A stretch of DNA of 64,000 nt from Syntrophotaleaceae bacterium. GTDB lineage: Bacteria > Desulfobacterota > Desulfuromonadia > Desulfuromonadales > Syntrophotaleaceae. The notes beneath the pieces were generated by a model. It ran no database searches. It was given only the letters and a program-made list of their open reading frames with translations, and was not told the DNA's origin. The stretch is taken from assembly GCA_041390365.1 (NCBI GenBank), contig JAWKQB010000002.1:872001-936000 (forward strand), read 5' to 3'. Position 1 is the stretch's first letter. Each line of letters begins with the position of its first letter. Of the stretch, positions 25,938 to 36,555 are shown in pieces. The position numbers and the translations under genes were made by a program.

Positions 25938-26876
25938 ATGGCAGCGTTGAATAGATATCGGGAGATCCTTTTCGTTCCCGCGGGCGTGCTGATCACACTG
26001 GTTCTGCTTGCCCTGACCGGCGTTCTGCCCCTCAAGGCCGTCGCCATGTTCGCCGTCGCGCTTCCTGCCGCCTATATCCATATGCGGCAGGGGACCGCGT
26101 CCGGCGCAACCGTGGTATTGTCTACGGCGGGAATTCTCGTCTGGACCGGCGGCTACCGGGAGGCACTGGCCTATCTGGGGGAGTTCGGCCTGATGTCTTT
26201 TTTTCTGCCCATGTTTCTCAAACGGGGGCTATCCTGGGATCGCTCGGTGACGCTGACTCTGGGCCTTCTTCTGGCTCTCGGAGGTCTGGCCCTCGCCGGG
26301 GCAGGTTTGGTTGGCGAAGTGAACGTCTTTTCCTGGATTGAGGGCTATCTGCAACAGGAACAGCAGCAGTACCTGGCCATGATCCGGGACCTGAATCTGC
26401 AGCCGGAACAGCTCAGTCAGCTGGAAGCGCTCATCAAGCAAGCCGCGGCTTTCAGCCGGCAGGCCTGGCCCGCCGTTGCTGTTATCAGCGCCGCCGGCCT
26501 GCAGCTTGTGACCCTGATCCTTCTGCACAAGTTCCAACGGGGCGACTACCGGATTTCCGGAGTGCCGATGCATTGCTGGAAACTGCCCGAACTCCTCGTC
26601 TGGGCCCTGATTGCGAGTGGTGGAGGAGTGGTGCTGGGATCCGGGATGCTGAAGCTGGTGGCTCTGAACCTGCTGCTGGTCGTGCTGGCCTGCTATTTCC
26701 TTCAGGGGCTGGCCATCATGAGCCACTATTTCAGGAAAAACAGAGTGCCGCCGATCCTGCGCACCCTGGGTTACGTACTGGTCGTCACCCTGAACCCACT
26801 GCCGGTCATCGTCACGGGGCTCGGCGTCTTCGATCTGTGGGTGAATTTCCGCAAACCTCGAAAAATCAATGATTAG
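25938..26876 (+). CDS. DUF2232 multi-pass membrane protein (YybS-like)
   Basis: The 312-residue protein has about eight hydrophobic helices and the LRTLGYVLVVTLNPLPVIV motif near the C-terminus that is usual in DUF2232. It sits between rpsR and rplI, the position where Desulfuromonadales and several Firmicutes encode this family. The function is unknown; a substrate-binding subunit of an energy-coupling transporter has been suggested for related folds, but no partner is present here. Confidence 0.8.
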   Translation: MAALNRYREILFVPAGVLITLVLLALTGVLPLKAVAMFAVALPAAYIHMRQGTASGATVVLSTAGILVWTGGYREALAYLGEFGLMSFFLPMFLKRGLSWDRSVTLTLGLLLALGGLALAGAGLVGEVNVFSWIEGYLQQEQQQYLAMIRDLNLQPEQLSQLEALIKQAAAFSRQAWPAVAVISAAGLQLVTLILLHKFQRGDYRISGVPMHCWKLPELLVWALIASGGGVVLGSGMLKLVALNLLLVVLACYFLQGLAIMSHYFRKNRVPPILRTLGYVLVVTLNPLPVIVTGLGVFDLWVNFRKPRKIND

Positions 26877-26896
26877 ATCCTTTTTGGGAGGAATCG

Positions 26897-27343
26897 ATGA
26901 ATATCATACTGACTGAAAACGTTGAAGGACTCGGCCATATCGGCGACATGGTCAAGGTCAAGCCGGGATATGCCCGCAACTACCTCATTCCGAAAAAACT
27001 GGCCGTCGAAGCCAATACCCGCAATCTGAAAGAGCTCGAGCACCAGAAGCGGCAAATGGAGCGGAAGGCGCAGAAAGTGATGGAGGCTTCCGAGGTGATC
27101 AAGACGCAGATCGAAAAAGTGAGCTGCGAATTCTCACTTCGTGCCAGTGAAGAAGGGAAGCTGTTCGGGTCGGTCACGACCATGGAACTGGCCGCCAAGC
27201 TCGCCGAAGCGGGTATCGAAATAGATCGCAAAAAGATCCAGCTGGAGGAGCCGATCAAGGCCCTCGGAGATTACGAGGTTCCCGTCAAGCTCCCCGCAGG
27301 GATCACCGCCACCCTGAAGGTCAAAGTCGTTCCCGCCGAATGA
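26897..27343 (+). CDS. rplI: 50S ribosomal protein L9
   Basis: The 148-residue protein has the N-terminal L9 domain with VEGLGHIGDMVKVKPGYARN and NYLIPKKLAVEA, the long connecting helix (~40-75), and a C-terminal RNA-binding domain with GKLFGSVTTMELA. A strong ribosome site (GGGAGG) precedes it. A 12-bp inverted repeat follows in the gap before dnaB. Confidence 0.96.
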   Translation: MNIILTENVEGLGHIGDMVKVKPGYARNYLIPKKLAVEANTRNLKELEHQKRQMERKAQKVMEASEVIKTQIEKVSCEFSLRASEEGKLFGSVTTMELAAKLAEAGIEIDRKKIQLEEPIKALGDYEVPVKLPAGITATLKVKVVPAE

Positions 27344-27352
27344 TATCGGAAC

Positions 27353-27409
27353 CCGGGAGCCTGCCGAAACGAAGACCTTTGCGGTCCCTCAGCTTCTGCA
27401 GGCTCCCGG
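27353..27409. repeat. Perfect 12-bp inverted repeat after rplI
   Basis: CCGGGAGCCTGC (27353-27364) is the reverse complement of GCAGGCTCCCGG (27398-27409), with a 33-base loop. There is no T-run. It could stabilise the rplI mRNA end. The remaining ~250 bases to dnaB hold nothing else I can name. Confidence 0.6.
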
Positions 27410-27657
27410 TCCGGATTGATTCAGGAACCCCGGTCGTTTTGAGCCGGTTATTCAGGACGTCTGTCGCGTCTGTCAACAGCATGTCATTTCAAGTCGTGCC
27501 TGCTTATTCTGAAATGACCTGCTGCAGGCAGCCTGCGGGGACAGGGACCGACACCTGCCGGTCTCCTCAAAAGCCCAAAGAATAACCAGTGTCCGCCCTG
27601 TTATCGACCGCCGCGGGGCCGTCCGGGAACCGTAAGCCGATCGGAGTGAACAGTGCT

Positions 27658-29028
27658 ATGACCGGAACACCGTCCCATCGTCTTCCCCCCCAGAGTCTCG
27701 AGGGGGAGATGTCCGTTCTCGGTGGGATTCTGCTTGAGAACGAAGCGCTGAACAAAGCGCTTGAGATTCTCAGACCTGATGATTTCTATCGCGAAAATCA
27801 CCGCAAGATCTTCTCCGCCCTGATAGAACTCTCTGAAAAGGGAGAACCTGCCGACCTGGTTACTTTGACTGCCGCCCTGCAGAAAAGAGGGGAACTCGAG
27901 GCGGTGGGGGGCAGTGTCTATCTGGGCAATCTTGTCGATTACGTCCCCACCGCCGCCAATATCGCTTATTATTGCCGCTTGGTGAAGGAAAAGGCCCTCG
28001 CCCGCCACATCATCAGCGTGTCAACCGAAATCGCCACCCGTGGATACGAGGGCGGAGACGTTGAACAGACCCTCGACTGGGCCGAAAAATCGATTTTTGA
28101 AATCAGCAGCATGAAGAGTCGTCCTTCCTATTTCTCGACCCGGGAAATCATGAAGGAAACCTTCAAGAACATCGAAAAACTGTTCGAGCGCAAAGAACTG
28201 GTCACCGGCGTTCCCACCGGGTTCATCGATCTGGACAACATGACCGCCGGCCTTCAGCCCTCCGACCTGATCATCATCGCCGGCCGGCCCTCCATGGGCA
28301 AGACCGCCTTCATTCTCAACATTGTTGAGCACGCCGGTGTCTTTGCCGATCCCGCTGTTCCGGTGCTGGTCTTCTCTCTCGAAATGAGCAAGGAACAGTT
28401 GGTGCAGCGCATGCTTTGTTCCGTCTCCCGGGTTGACGCCAGCCGTCTGCGCACGGGAAACTTGGTCGATTCGGATTGGGGCAAGCTGACCAATGGCGCC
28501 AGTCTGTTATCCGAAGCGCCGATCTATATCGACGATACCCCGGGCATCACCGTGCTTGAACTGCGGGCCAAGGCCCGGCGGCTGAAGGCCGAGCGGGATC
28601 TCGGGCTGGTGGTGGTCGACTATCTGCAGCTGATGCAGGGGCACAATGCCGAAAGCCGGCAGCAGGAAATTTCAGAAATATCCCGCTCCCTCAAGGCTCT
28701 GGCAAAGGAGCTGAACGTGCCGGTCATCGCACTGTCGCAGCTGAACCGTTCGCTGGAAAATCGCACCGACAAGAGACCGATCATGGCCGACCTGCGGGAA
28801 TCGGGCGCCATCGAACAGGATGCCGACGTCATCATGTTCATCTACCGTGAAGCGGTTTATTGCGACGATTGCCGCAGTCGCGAACGGACCTGTGAAAAAG
28901 GGCACGAAAAGGATGCCGAAATCATTGTCGGCAAGCAGCGAAACGGCCCCATCGGTACCGTTCACCTCACCTTTCAGGGCCAGTTCACCCGGTTTGAAAA
29001 TCAGTCGAAGCGGGAGGAAGGGTACTGA
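27658..29028 (+). CDS. dnaB: Replicative DNA helicase
   Basis: Hexameric 5'-3' helicase of the replication fork. The 456-residue protein begins MTGTPSHRLPPQSLEGEMSV, with the DnaB N-terminal domain (~10-115). The RecA-like domain has Walker A IAGRPSMGKTAF near residue 211, FSLEMSKEQL, and DYLQLMQG, then SQLNRSLENR and DLRESGAIEQDADV. I start at ATG 27658 (GGAG 11 bases upstream), although the frame is open from GTG 27589, because family members begin shortly before RLPPQ. No intein is present. A strong terminator follows. Confidence 0.95.
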   Translation: MTGTPSHRLPPQSLEGEMSVLGGILLENEALNKALEILRPDDFYRENHRKIFSALIELSEKGEPADLVTLTAALQKRGELEAVGGSVYLGNLVDYVPTAANIAYYCRLVKEKALARHIISVSTEIATRGYEGGDVEQTLDWAEKSIFEISSMKSRPSYFSTREIMKETFKNIEKLFERKELVTGVPTGFIDLDNMTAGLQPSDLIIIAGRPSMGKTAFILNIVEHAGVFADPAVPVLVFSLEMSKEQLVQRMLCSVSRVDASRLRTGNLVDSDWGKLTNGASLLSEAPIYIDDTPGITVLELRAKARRLKAERDLGLVVVDYLQLMQGHNAESRQQEISEISRSLKALAKELNVPVIALSQLNRSLENRTDKRPIMADLRESGAIEQDADVIMFIYREAVYCDDCRSRERTCEKGHEKDAEIIVGKQRNGPIGTVHLTFQGQFTRFENQSKREEGY

Positions 29029-29058
29029 TCTTCCGCTGGTCCCTTCGATGAAAATAAA

Positions 29059-29092
29059 AACGCCCGGCAGGCTTTGCTGCCGGGCGTTTTTT
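29059..29092 (+). terminator. Intrinsic terminator after dnaB
   Basis: AACGCCCGGCAG (29059-29070) and CTGCCGGGCGTT (29077-29088) form a 12-bp stem with a GCTTTG loop, followed by four more T. Confidence 0.92.
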
Positions 29093-29100
29093 GCCATAGT

Positions 29101-29199
29101 CCTTGTCGTTGTCGTAATCGTTATTGAATCCCTCTCTAAAAACCGATCCCGATGACGACAACGACAACCGTTCCGCTAACGCTTCACTGACAACGATAA
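29101..29199 (+). repeat. Palindromic hexamer-array repeat, copy R3
   Basis: The left arm TTGTCGTTGTCGTAATCG (29104-29121) is complementary to GATGACGACAACGACAA (29151-29167). The tail CGTTCCGCTAACGCTTCACT is almost identical to that of R1 at 3990-4009. It separates the convergent dnaB and ntrC genes. Confidence 0.85.
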
Positions 29200-29207
29200 G
29201 AAATCCG

Positions 29208-30638
<1,431 letters not shown>

Positions 30639-30753
30639 GATGCGAAATGCCTTTCTTACGAGGGGAGATGCGATCGCCCGGATGTCATCGGGAGGATTCA
30701 TCACATATTAAAATAAAAACCTCAGATTGTCCCGACGTTGTTCCAAAAACTGC

Positions 30754-31863
30754 CTATTTTTTTTGCTCTGGACGGACCAGGGGCAAGCTCACTGTAAACA
30801 GGGTCCCTTCCCCCGGTGTACTGTCCACTCTGAGAATGCCGCGATGGTCGCTGACGATTTTCTGGCAAAGGGCGAGACCCAGGCCGGTCCCGCGACTTTT
30901 TGTAGTGAAGAAAGGGGTGAAGATATGATCCAGCTGGTCGCCGGGAATTCCGCGGCCGGTATCCCTGATTTCCACAGTGACCAGGGGAACGGGGCGTTCT
31001 CCCGGACGATTGATCCGGTATTGAGAATCGATGCGGCTGGATATCTCGATCACACCCTCTTTTTCAATAGCTTCGCCGGCATTCTTGATCAGGTTCAGAA
31101 AAAGCCGGATCAGCAGGTTCTGATCGCCAAGGATGGGCGGAATGCTCGGGTCGAGACGCAGCTGGTAATCGACCGTCTTGTTCGACTGACTCGCCTTCTG
31201 CAGCAGAACGATGTCGGCCAGCACACGGCCCATGTTGACCGGTCCCAGTTTGGTCGAGGGGGGCCGGGCAAGGTCGAGGAGTTCCTCGATCAGTCCATTG
31301 ACCCGATCCACCTCCCGGTTCATGACCGTGGTGTACTCCTTGAGGGGGCTTTGATCCGGAAGCTCCATGTTCAGCAACTGGGCAGCCCCTTTGATCCCGC
31401 CGAGGGGGTTCTTGATCTCGTGAGCCAACCCTGCTGCCAGGGTGCCCAGCATGGAGAGCTGTTCCGACCGCCGGATGGCTTCTTCCAATTCCCTGACTTG
31501 GGACAGGTCTCGCAGGATCATGACGGCGCCGTCCCCTTCCCCCTGCTTGCTGTAGATAGGAGAGACCGAGGCCCGGATGGGCAGGGGCGGGCTGCCGCTG
31601 CGGGGTAGAAGAATATCCTGGTGACTGTAGAGGGAGCGTCCTTCGCTGACGGCCGTCCGCATCAGATTCAACAGTTCATTCTGACCCTTGAATATGGCGT
31701 CGAACCTCCGGCCGAGGGCATGCCGTTCCGAGATCCCGGTGCAGGACTGAGCCGCCGGGTTGAGCAGCACGATCCTTTCTTCCGGATCCACGGCGATCAC
31801 GGCTTCCTCCATGTTCTCCAAAATGCGCAGGTAGAGAGAGGTGTCTTCCGGCATGCGGGGCAT
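30754..31863 (-). CDS. ntrB: NtrB-type PAS sensor histidine kinase
   Basis: The 369-residue cytosolic kinase has an N-terminal PAS domain (~8-120), then HisKA with His148 in AAGLAHEIKNPLGGIKGAAQ, the NtrB-type H-box. The HATPase domain follows (NLIKNAGEAIE, IRDTGRGIP, GTGLGLALCQ). No membrane segment is seen. It starts three bases after dusB and precedes the ntrC-type regulator by 115 bases, so the pair is a two-component system. In the NtrB model the PII protein sets kinase/phosphatase balance; no glnB is present here. A GnfL-like role is equally possible. Confidence 0.88.
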   Translation of the reverse strand: MPRMPEDTSLYLRILENMEEAVIAVDPEERIVLLNPAAQSCTGISERHALGRRFDAIFKGQNELLNLMRTAVSEGRSLYSHQDILLPRSGSPPLPIRASVSPIYSKQGEGDGAVMILRDLSQVRELEEAIRRSEQLSMLGTLAAGLAHEIKNPLGGIKGAAQLLNMELPDQSPLKEYTTVMNREVDRVNGLIEELLDLARPPSTKLGPVNMGRVLADIVLLQKASQSNKTVDYQLRLDPSIPPILGDQNLLIRLFLNLIKNAGEAIEKEGVIEISSRIDSQYRINRPGERPVPLVTVEIRDTGRGIPGDQLDHIFTPFFTTKSRGTGLGLALCQKIVSDHRGILRVDSTPGEGTLFTVSLPLVRPEQKK

Positions 31864-31866
31864 GGA

Positions 31867-32838
31867 TCAGTCCTCCAATTCTTTTGCCGACAAAAAGAAG
31901 TGCTCGGTCAGGCTGCTGAGCTCTGCCAGTTCGGACGTCAGGTTGACCCGGGCTCGAAAGGCCGCAGCCCCGGGAAGCCCGCGGGCATACCAGCCAAGAT
32001 GCTTGCGCATGTCGAATACGGCCCTTCCAGGGCCAAAATGTTCAATGAAGAGCTGAAGGTGCATCCGAAAAACCTCCAGCCGATCAAGGGGGTCGGGTGA
32101 AAAGGGTTCGCGTTCTTCGCACAAGGCCTGGATGTTGCGAGCAAGCCAGGGATTGCCATAGGCTCCACGCCCGATCATAACCGCATCGCAGCCGGTTGTT
32201 TGAAGCATGGCCAGGGCATCTTCCGGTTGCAGAATATCTCCGCTGCCGATGACCGGGACCGATACCGTCGCTTTCAGCCGGCCAATCTGTTCCCAGTCGG
32301 CTTTTCCCGAAAACACCTGACTGCGGGTACGGGGATGCAGGGTGAGGGCATCGACCCCCTCGGCTTCGGCGATTCGGGCGATTTCGAGGTAGTTGACCGA
32401 CTGATGGTCCCATCCGGAGCGCAGTTTCACGGTCAGGGGCATCCGGGTGGCTTTTTTTACCGCGGACAGGATCCGGGCGACGAGGCGACCATTCCGCATC
32501 AGGGCACAGCCGGCACCGGAACGAATGACCTTTTTCACCGGGCAACCGAGATTGAGATCGAGAATGTCTCCATCCCCTTCGACGCTGCGGGCCGCTTCCG
32601 CCAGGACCTCAGGATCATCTCCGAAGAGCTGAAGGGCAAGCGGTCGGTCTTCCGCCGTTGTCGCCAGCAACTCCCGGGTTTTTTGCCCTGCACGAATCAG
32701 ACCATTGGCACTGACCATCTCGGTGAAAGCCAAGCCCACGCCAAAACGCCGCATAATCAGGCGATAAGGAAGGTCGGTGATCCCCGCCATGGGTGCAAGA
32801 ACGACTCTGTTTTGGGAAAGTAGCTTTTTTATGGGCAT
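31867..32838 (-). CDS. dusB: tRNA-dihydrouridine synthase (DusB/NifR3)
   Basis: FMN-dependent reduction of uridines in tRNA. The 323-residue protein has VVLAPMAGITDLPYR near residue 12, the NLGCPVKKVIRSGAG motif near 97 with catalytic Cys, KLRSGW near 139, HPRTRSQVFSG near 169, and GSGDI near 198. It heads the dusB-ntrB-ntrC operon, the same order as nifR3-ntrB-ntrC of alphaproteobacteria, where the gene was first tied to nitrogen control. Confidence 0.95.
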   Translation of the reverse strand: MPIKKLLSQNRVVLAPMAGITDLPYRLIMRRFGVGLAFTEMVSANGLIRAGQKTRELLATTAEDRPLALQLFGDDPEVLAEAARSVEGDGDILDLNLGCPVKKVIRSGAGCALMRNGRLVARILSAVKKATRMPLTVKLRSGWDHQSVNYLEIARIAEAEGVDALTLHPRTRSQVFSGKADWEQIGRLKATVSVPVIGSGDILQPEDALAMLQTTGCDAVMIGRGAYGNPWLARNIQALCEEREPFSPDPLDRLEVFRMHLQLFIEHFGPGRAVFDMRKHLGWYARGLPGAAAFRARVNLTSELAELSSLTEHFFLSAKELED

Positions 32839-32954
32839 GTTTTGAAATCTCTGCCTAATAATTAATCACGGCCGGGCAAGAGACAGGCAGAAGCCTGTCT
32901 CCGCGGAACAGAAAAAAGGATAATGTTTTCAAAAAGGAACCTGGCATTTGCGGG

Positions 32955-32986
32955 TGGAAAAAAAACGTCGATCTGCATAATATAAT
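32955..32986 (+). promoter_or_regulatory. Possible promoter of the citrate synthase gene
   Basis: A perfect TATAAT lies at 32981-32986 but no good -35 stands at normal spacing (TGGAAA at 32955 is 20 bases away). The leader to 33062 has no other recognised site. Confidence 0.3.
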
Positions 32987-33062
32987 AAAGACTCGGTGAA
33001 CGAAGTCGGGTCTTTTGCCATCCGGCATGAGACGTGCGGGATTCTAATCAGGAGGAACATAC

Positions 33063-34370
33063 ATGGCAGGTTTGAAAGAACTTCTCTATGCGAAAATTCA
33101 GGAACAGCGTCCGCGAGTGGCCAGGCTTGCCAAAGAGCATGGCTCCGTTTTACTCGATAAGGTCACCATTGGTCAAGCCATAGGAGGCGTTCGCGGGGTC
33201 AAGTGCCTGGTGACTGACATCTCCCATCTCGACCCGGAGGAAGGGGTGCGGTTTCGGGGCAGGACCATACCCGAAACCTTTTCCGTTCTGCCCAAAATCC
33301 CCGGATCCGAATACCCCTATGTGGAAGGTTTCTGGTACTTTCTGCTGACGGGGGAGGTGCCCACCCCCGAACAGACCCTGGAAGTGGTCAAGGACTTTCG
33401 CCGCCGGCGCGAAGTGCCCCGGTATGTATTCGATACACTCCGGGCCATGCCCCGCGACCTGCATCCGATGGCGATGCTGTCCGCCGCCGTGGTCGTGATG
33501 CAGAGGGAATCCGAGTTTGCCCGGAAATACAACGAAGGCATGAACCGGATGGACTACTGGGACCCGATGTACGAGGATTCCTGCAATCTGCTGGCGAAAC
33601 TCCCGGCCGTCGCCGCCTTCATCTATCGGATGAAGTACAAGAACGATACCCCGATACCCTCTGACCCAGACCTCGATTTCGGCGGGGACTTCGCCCATAT
33701 GATGGGCATAGCGCCTCCCTATGACGATGTCGCCCGGATGTATTTCATCCTCCATGCCGACCATGAATCGGGCAATGTCTCCGCTCATACCACCCGCCTG
33801 GTGGCTTCGGCCCTCGCGGATGCCTATTACAGCTACTCGGCCGGGGTCAACGGACTCTCGGGTCCTCTCCACGGCCTGGCAAACCAGGAGGTGCTGCGCT
33901 GGATCCAGGGGGTCATGGAGAAACTCGGTGGAAAACTGCCGACGGAACAGGAACTGGAAACGTTTCTCTGGGAGACCCTGAAAAGCGGGCAGGTCATTCC
34001 CGGCTATGGCCATGCGGTGCTGCGCCGCACCGACCCGCGATTTACCGCGCAGATGAAATTCTGCGAAAAGCATCTGCCCGACGATCCGATGTTCAAGCTG
34101 GTGCAGATGATCTACAAGGTGGCCCCCAAGGTGCTGCAGGAACACGGCAAGGCGCGCAACCCCTGGCCCAACGTCGATGCACAATCCGGTGTGGTCCAAT
34201 GGCATTACGGCGTGACCGAGTACGATTTCTATACCGTGCTGTTCGCCGTGGGTCGGGCCATAGGCGTGCTGGCCAACATCACCTGGGACCGCGCTCTTGG
34301 CTATCCCCTGGAAAGGCCAAAATCGGTCACCCTCAACATGCTGGAAGAAGTGGTGGCGAAGAAGAGCTGA
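33063..34370 (+). CDS. gltA: Citrate synthase, eukaryotic-like type
   Basis: Condenses acetyl-CoA and oxaloacetate at the entry of the TCA cycle. The 435-residue protein resembles mitochondrial enzymes: it has the N-terminal region with RGRTIPE, HP..ML near residue 137, catalytic His in GPLHGLANQE near 276, second His in GYGHAVLR near 322, and the catalytic Asp in NVDAQSGV near 376. This citrate synthase type is known as a hallmark of Geobacteraceae and relatives that oxidise acetate completely. The gene has its own strong terminator, directly followed by group II introns. Confidence 0.95.
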   Translation: MAGLKELLYAKIQEQRPRVARLAKEHGSVLLDKVTIGQAIGGVRGVKCLVTDISHLDPEEGVRFRGRTIPETFSVLPKIPGSEYPYVEGFWYFLLTGEVPTPEQTLEVVKDFRRRREVPRYVFDTLRAMPRDLHPMAMLSAAVVVMQRESEFARKYNEGMNRMDYWDPMYEDSCNLLAKLPAVAAFIYRMKYKNDTPIPSDPDLDFGGDFAHMMGIAPPYDDVARMYFILHADHESGNVSAHTTRLVASALADAYYSYSAGVNGLSGPLHGLANQEVLRWIQGVMEKLGGKLPTEQELETFLWETLKSGQVIPGYGHAVLRRTDPRFTAQMKFCEKHLPDDPMFKLVQMIYKVAPKVLQEHGKARNPWPNVDAQSGVVQWHYGVTEYDFYTVLFAVGRAIGVLANITWDRALGYPLERPKSVTLNMLEEVVAKKS

Positions 34371-34419
34371 TCAATCTTACACGTCCTTGCCGTCCCTGCT
34401 GTCCCTGAAGTCCTTTTTC

Positions 34420-34452
34420 AAGGCCCTCCCTAAAAACGGGAGGGCCTTTTTT
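34420..34452 (+). terminator. Intrinsic terminator after gltA, used as intron target
   Basis: AAGGCCCTCCC (34420-34430) and GGGAGGGCCTT (34438-34448) form an 11-bp stem with a 7-base loop and a T-run. The duplicated intron unit starts at 34454, immediately after the T-run. The 40 bases before the stem are tandem near-repeats of GTCCCTGCT type. Confidence 0.93.
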
Positions 34453-34453
34453 A

Positions 34454-36555
34454 GTTTGCCCAGCGAAGCGGGCAAACCCGGCCTGTTGAAAGAAACAGGC
34501 GTCACCCCGACCAGGGGGAAGACAATCCGAATCGCAAGGGCGTTGCTGGCAACGGCAGGGTCTGAAGGAAGCGATAGGAAGTGATCTGCACATAGCGCAA
34601 GCGAACCTGATTCGGCGCTGCGGGTGGGCAAGCGTCTTAAATAGCGCGAAGCCCGATACCTGGTCAGACCCGTGGCGTGGTTGAGGATGGCGTAGCTCAC
34701 AGGGAACTCGTAGTAACTGGGGAAGCCTCGTATCGTTCCGAAAATCGGCGGTCGATTTCCGGAAAAGGGCGGCACAAGAGGAGACTCAAGGCCAAGCGAT
34801 GCGGTGCGAGGTGGCAGAAGATTCCGTAGTAGTGATGAAGTCCCGGCCTGTGAAAGCTGGTAACAGACTGGAGGGTAAAACCGGGATGATCCGCTGCTTG
34901 GTCGGCGGGGGCCGCCATGTGCCAAAAGCCATGAGCGGAATGCGAAGGGATGACGTCTACTCGAAGGTCTTCGGAAACTGCATTTTCACGTCACGCCGGA
35001 CACAAGCCGCCCGACGGGGTGGGACACGCTAACGGCGGTAGCCCGTGACGGTCTGCCGGTAATGGTCGTCCAGCGAAGTAACCGGGATACGCTGTCGTAG
35101 ATTGCCCATGAGGGATAAAAGGCGACGGTCTTCCGGCCAAGAGCGCGAGGCACGGCGGAAGGGGCAGGGCAAGGAGACGCAGGAACAAGCATGGCGAAGA
35201 AATACTACAGTCTCTATGACCGCATGGTGCATGAGAAGGACTGCTTCAGGCATATGCCAAGGTCAAATCCAACAAGGGCAAGCCCGGCATCGACGGGCAG
35301 TCCGTGGAGGATTTTGCCGCGCATCTGCCCGAAGAGATCGCCCTGCTTGTACGCGAACTGCGGCAGAAGAGCTACCGCCCCTTACCGGTCAAGCGGGTCG
35401 AAATCCCCAAAGCCGGTGGAGGAAGCGGTTGCTCGGCATTCCCGCGGTTCGCGACCGGGTTGTCAGCAAGCCTTGCTGAACATTCTGCAGCCGCTATTCG
35501 ATCCGGAATTTCATCCATCCGGCGAGCTACGGCTATCGGCCCGGGCGAAGCCCACACCAGGCGATCGCCAAGGCCAGCCTGTTCATCCGGCGGTATGAGT
35601 TCAAGTGGGTGGCGGACATGGACCTATCGCGGTGCTTTGACACCCTGGACCATGATCTCATCCTTCGGAGCTTTCGCCGGAAGATCGCCGATGGCAGTAT
35701 TCTGGGGTTGCTGCGGATGTTTCTGCAAAGTGGGGTGATGACCACGGAAGGGTGGCAGGCGAGCGAAGAAGGCAGTCCCCAAGGCGGGGTCATCAGCCCC
35801 TTCATCGCCAACGTCTACCTCGATGCCTTCGACCAGTTCATGAAGAGTCGGGGGTATCGAATCGTCCGCTATGCGGACGATATTCTGATCCTCACCCGCT
35901 CGAAAAGCGCGGCACACCATGCCCTCAAGGTGGCAAGAGAATACCTGGAAAGGGAGCTTCGCCTTACCGTCAATGAACAAAAAAGTCGCATCGTCTCCAG
36001 CTTCGAGGGCGTCAGCTATCTTGGCGTCACGATCCACACCAAGTACACCCGGATCAAGCGAGAGAAGGTGCGCGAGTTCAAGGACAAGGTGAAGAAAATC
36101 ACCCAGCGCAACTCGCCAGTCAACCTGGCCAAGGTCATTGCCGACCTGAATCCGGTGATACGCGGGTTTGCCAACTACTTCGAGTGGCCAACTGCCGCAA
36201 AGAGTTTGGAGCGCTGATGCAGTGGATCAGAAGGCGCCTGCGAGCCAAGCAGTTGAGACAGTGGAAAAAGCCCCAAAGGCTGCACCGCAGATTGAGACAG
36301 CTTGGCTATCAGGGGGAGTTCAAGGCAATAAAGATGAACTCTTGGTGCAATGCCGCCAGCAATCTGGCTAACTACGCCATTCCCAACAGCTATTTAAGGG
36401 AATTGGGTCTTTTTGAGATGGCTTCGGTACAAACCGGATACCTGCCTCAGGACTACTGAGAGAAAGAAAAGACAGGAGCCGTGTACGAGGCCCGTACGCA
36501 CGGTTCTGTGAGAGGGATGAGGCGAACCTGATCAGTTCGCCTCACCCTACTCGAT
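34454..36555 (+). mobile_element. Group II intron, copy A (upstream copy)
   Basis: This 2102-base unit is almost identical to the next one (36556-38658). It opens GTTTGCCC-AGCGAAGC-GGGCAAAC, a perfect 8-bp hairpin. About 740 bases of structured, non-coding ribozyme sequence follow, then a broken reverse-transcriptase gene. Near the end is a domain V hairpin (36476-36506, starting GAGCCGTGTACGAGG with the catalytic AGC) and a domain VI hairpin (GAGGCGAAC/GTTCGCCTC) with an unpaired A. The 3' end reads CTACTCGAT. Insertion directly behind a terminator resembles the habit of bacterial class C introns, but I cannot assign the class. Its 5' end departs from the usual GTGYG. Confidence 0.88.
35191..36459 (+). 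pseudogene. Intron-encoded reverse transcriptase/maturase, copy A, broken
   Basis: Start MAKKYYSLYDRMVHEK is intact, but frame changes follow near 35238 (one G fewer than copy B), near 35418 (shared with copy B), near 35465 (one C fewer), near 35520 (four extra bases) and near 36181 (one C fewer). Between breaks the RT core is clear: DLSRCFDTLDHD, SEEGSPQGGVISP and the catalytic YADD in RYADDILIL. A maturase domain with WIRRRLRAKQLRQWKKPQRL follows, and the C-terminus ends TGYLPQDY. No full-length protein can be made. Homopolymer-type errors in the underlying sequence could explain some breaks. Confidence 0.85.

Noticed and set aside
27340..27585. 81-codon frame between rplI and dnaB
   Set aside because: It overlaps the rplI stop, covers a 12-bp inverted repeat, and lacks a ribosome site and family signature.
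3908..29199. CRISPR array from the repeated TCGTTG-type units
   Set aside because: Units are contiguous or inverted, without spacers of constant length, and there are no cas genes.
34799..35032. 77-codon frame repeated in both intron copies (also 36901-37134)
   Set aside because: It lies within the ribozyme domains upstream of the maturase gene and has no protein-like features; identity reflects the intron duplication.
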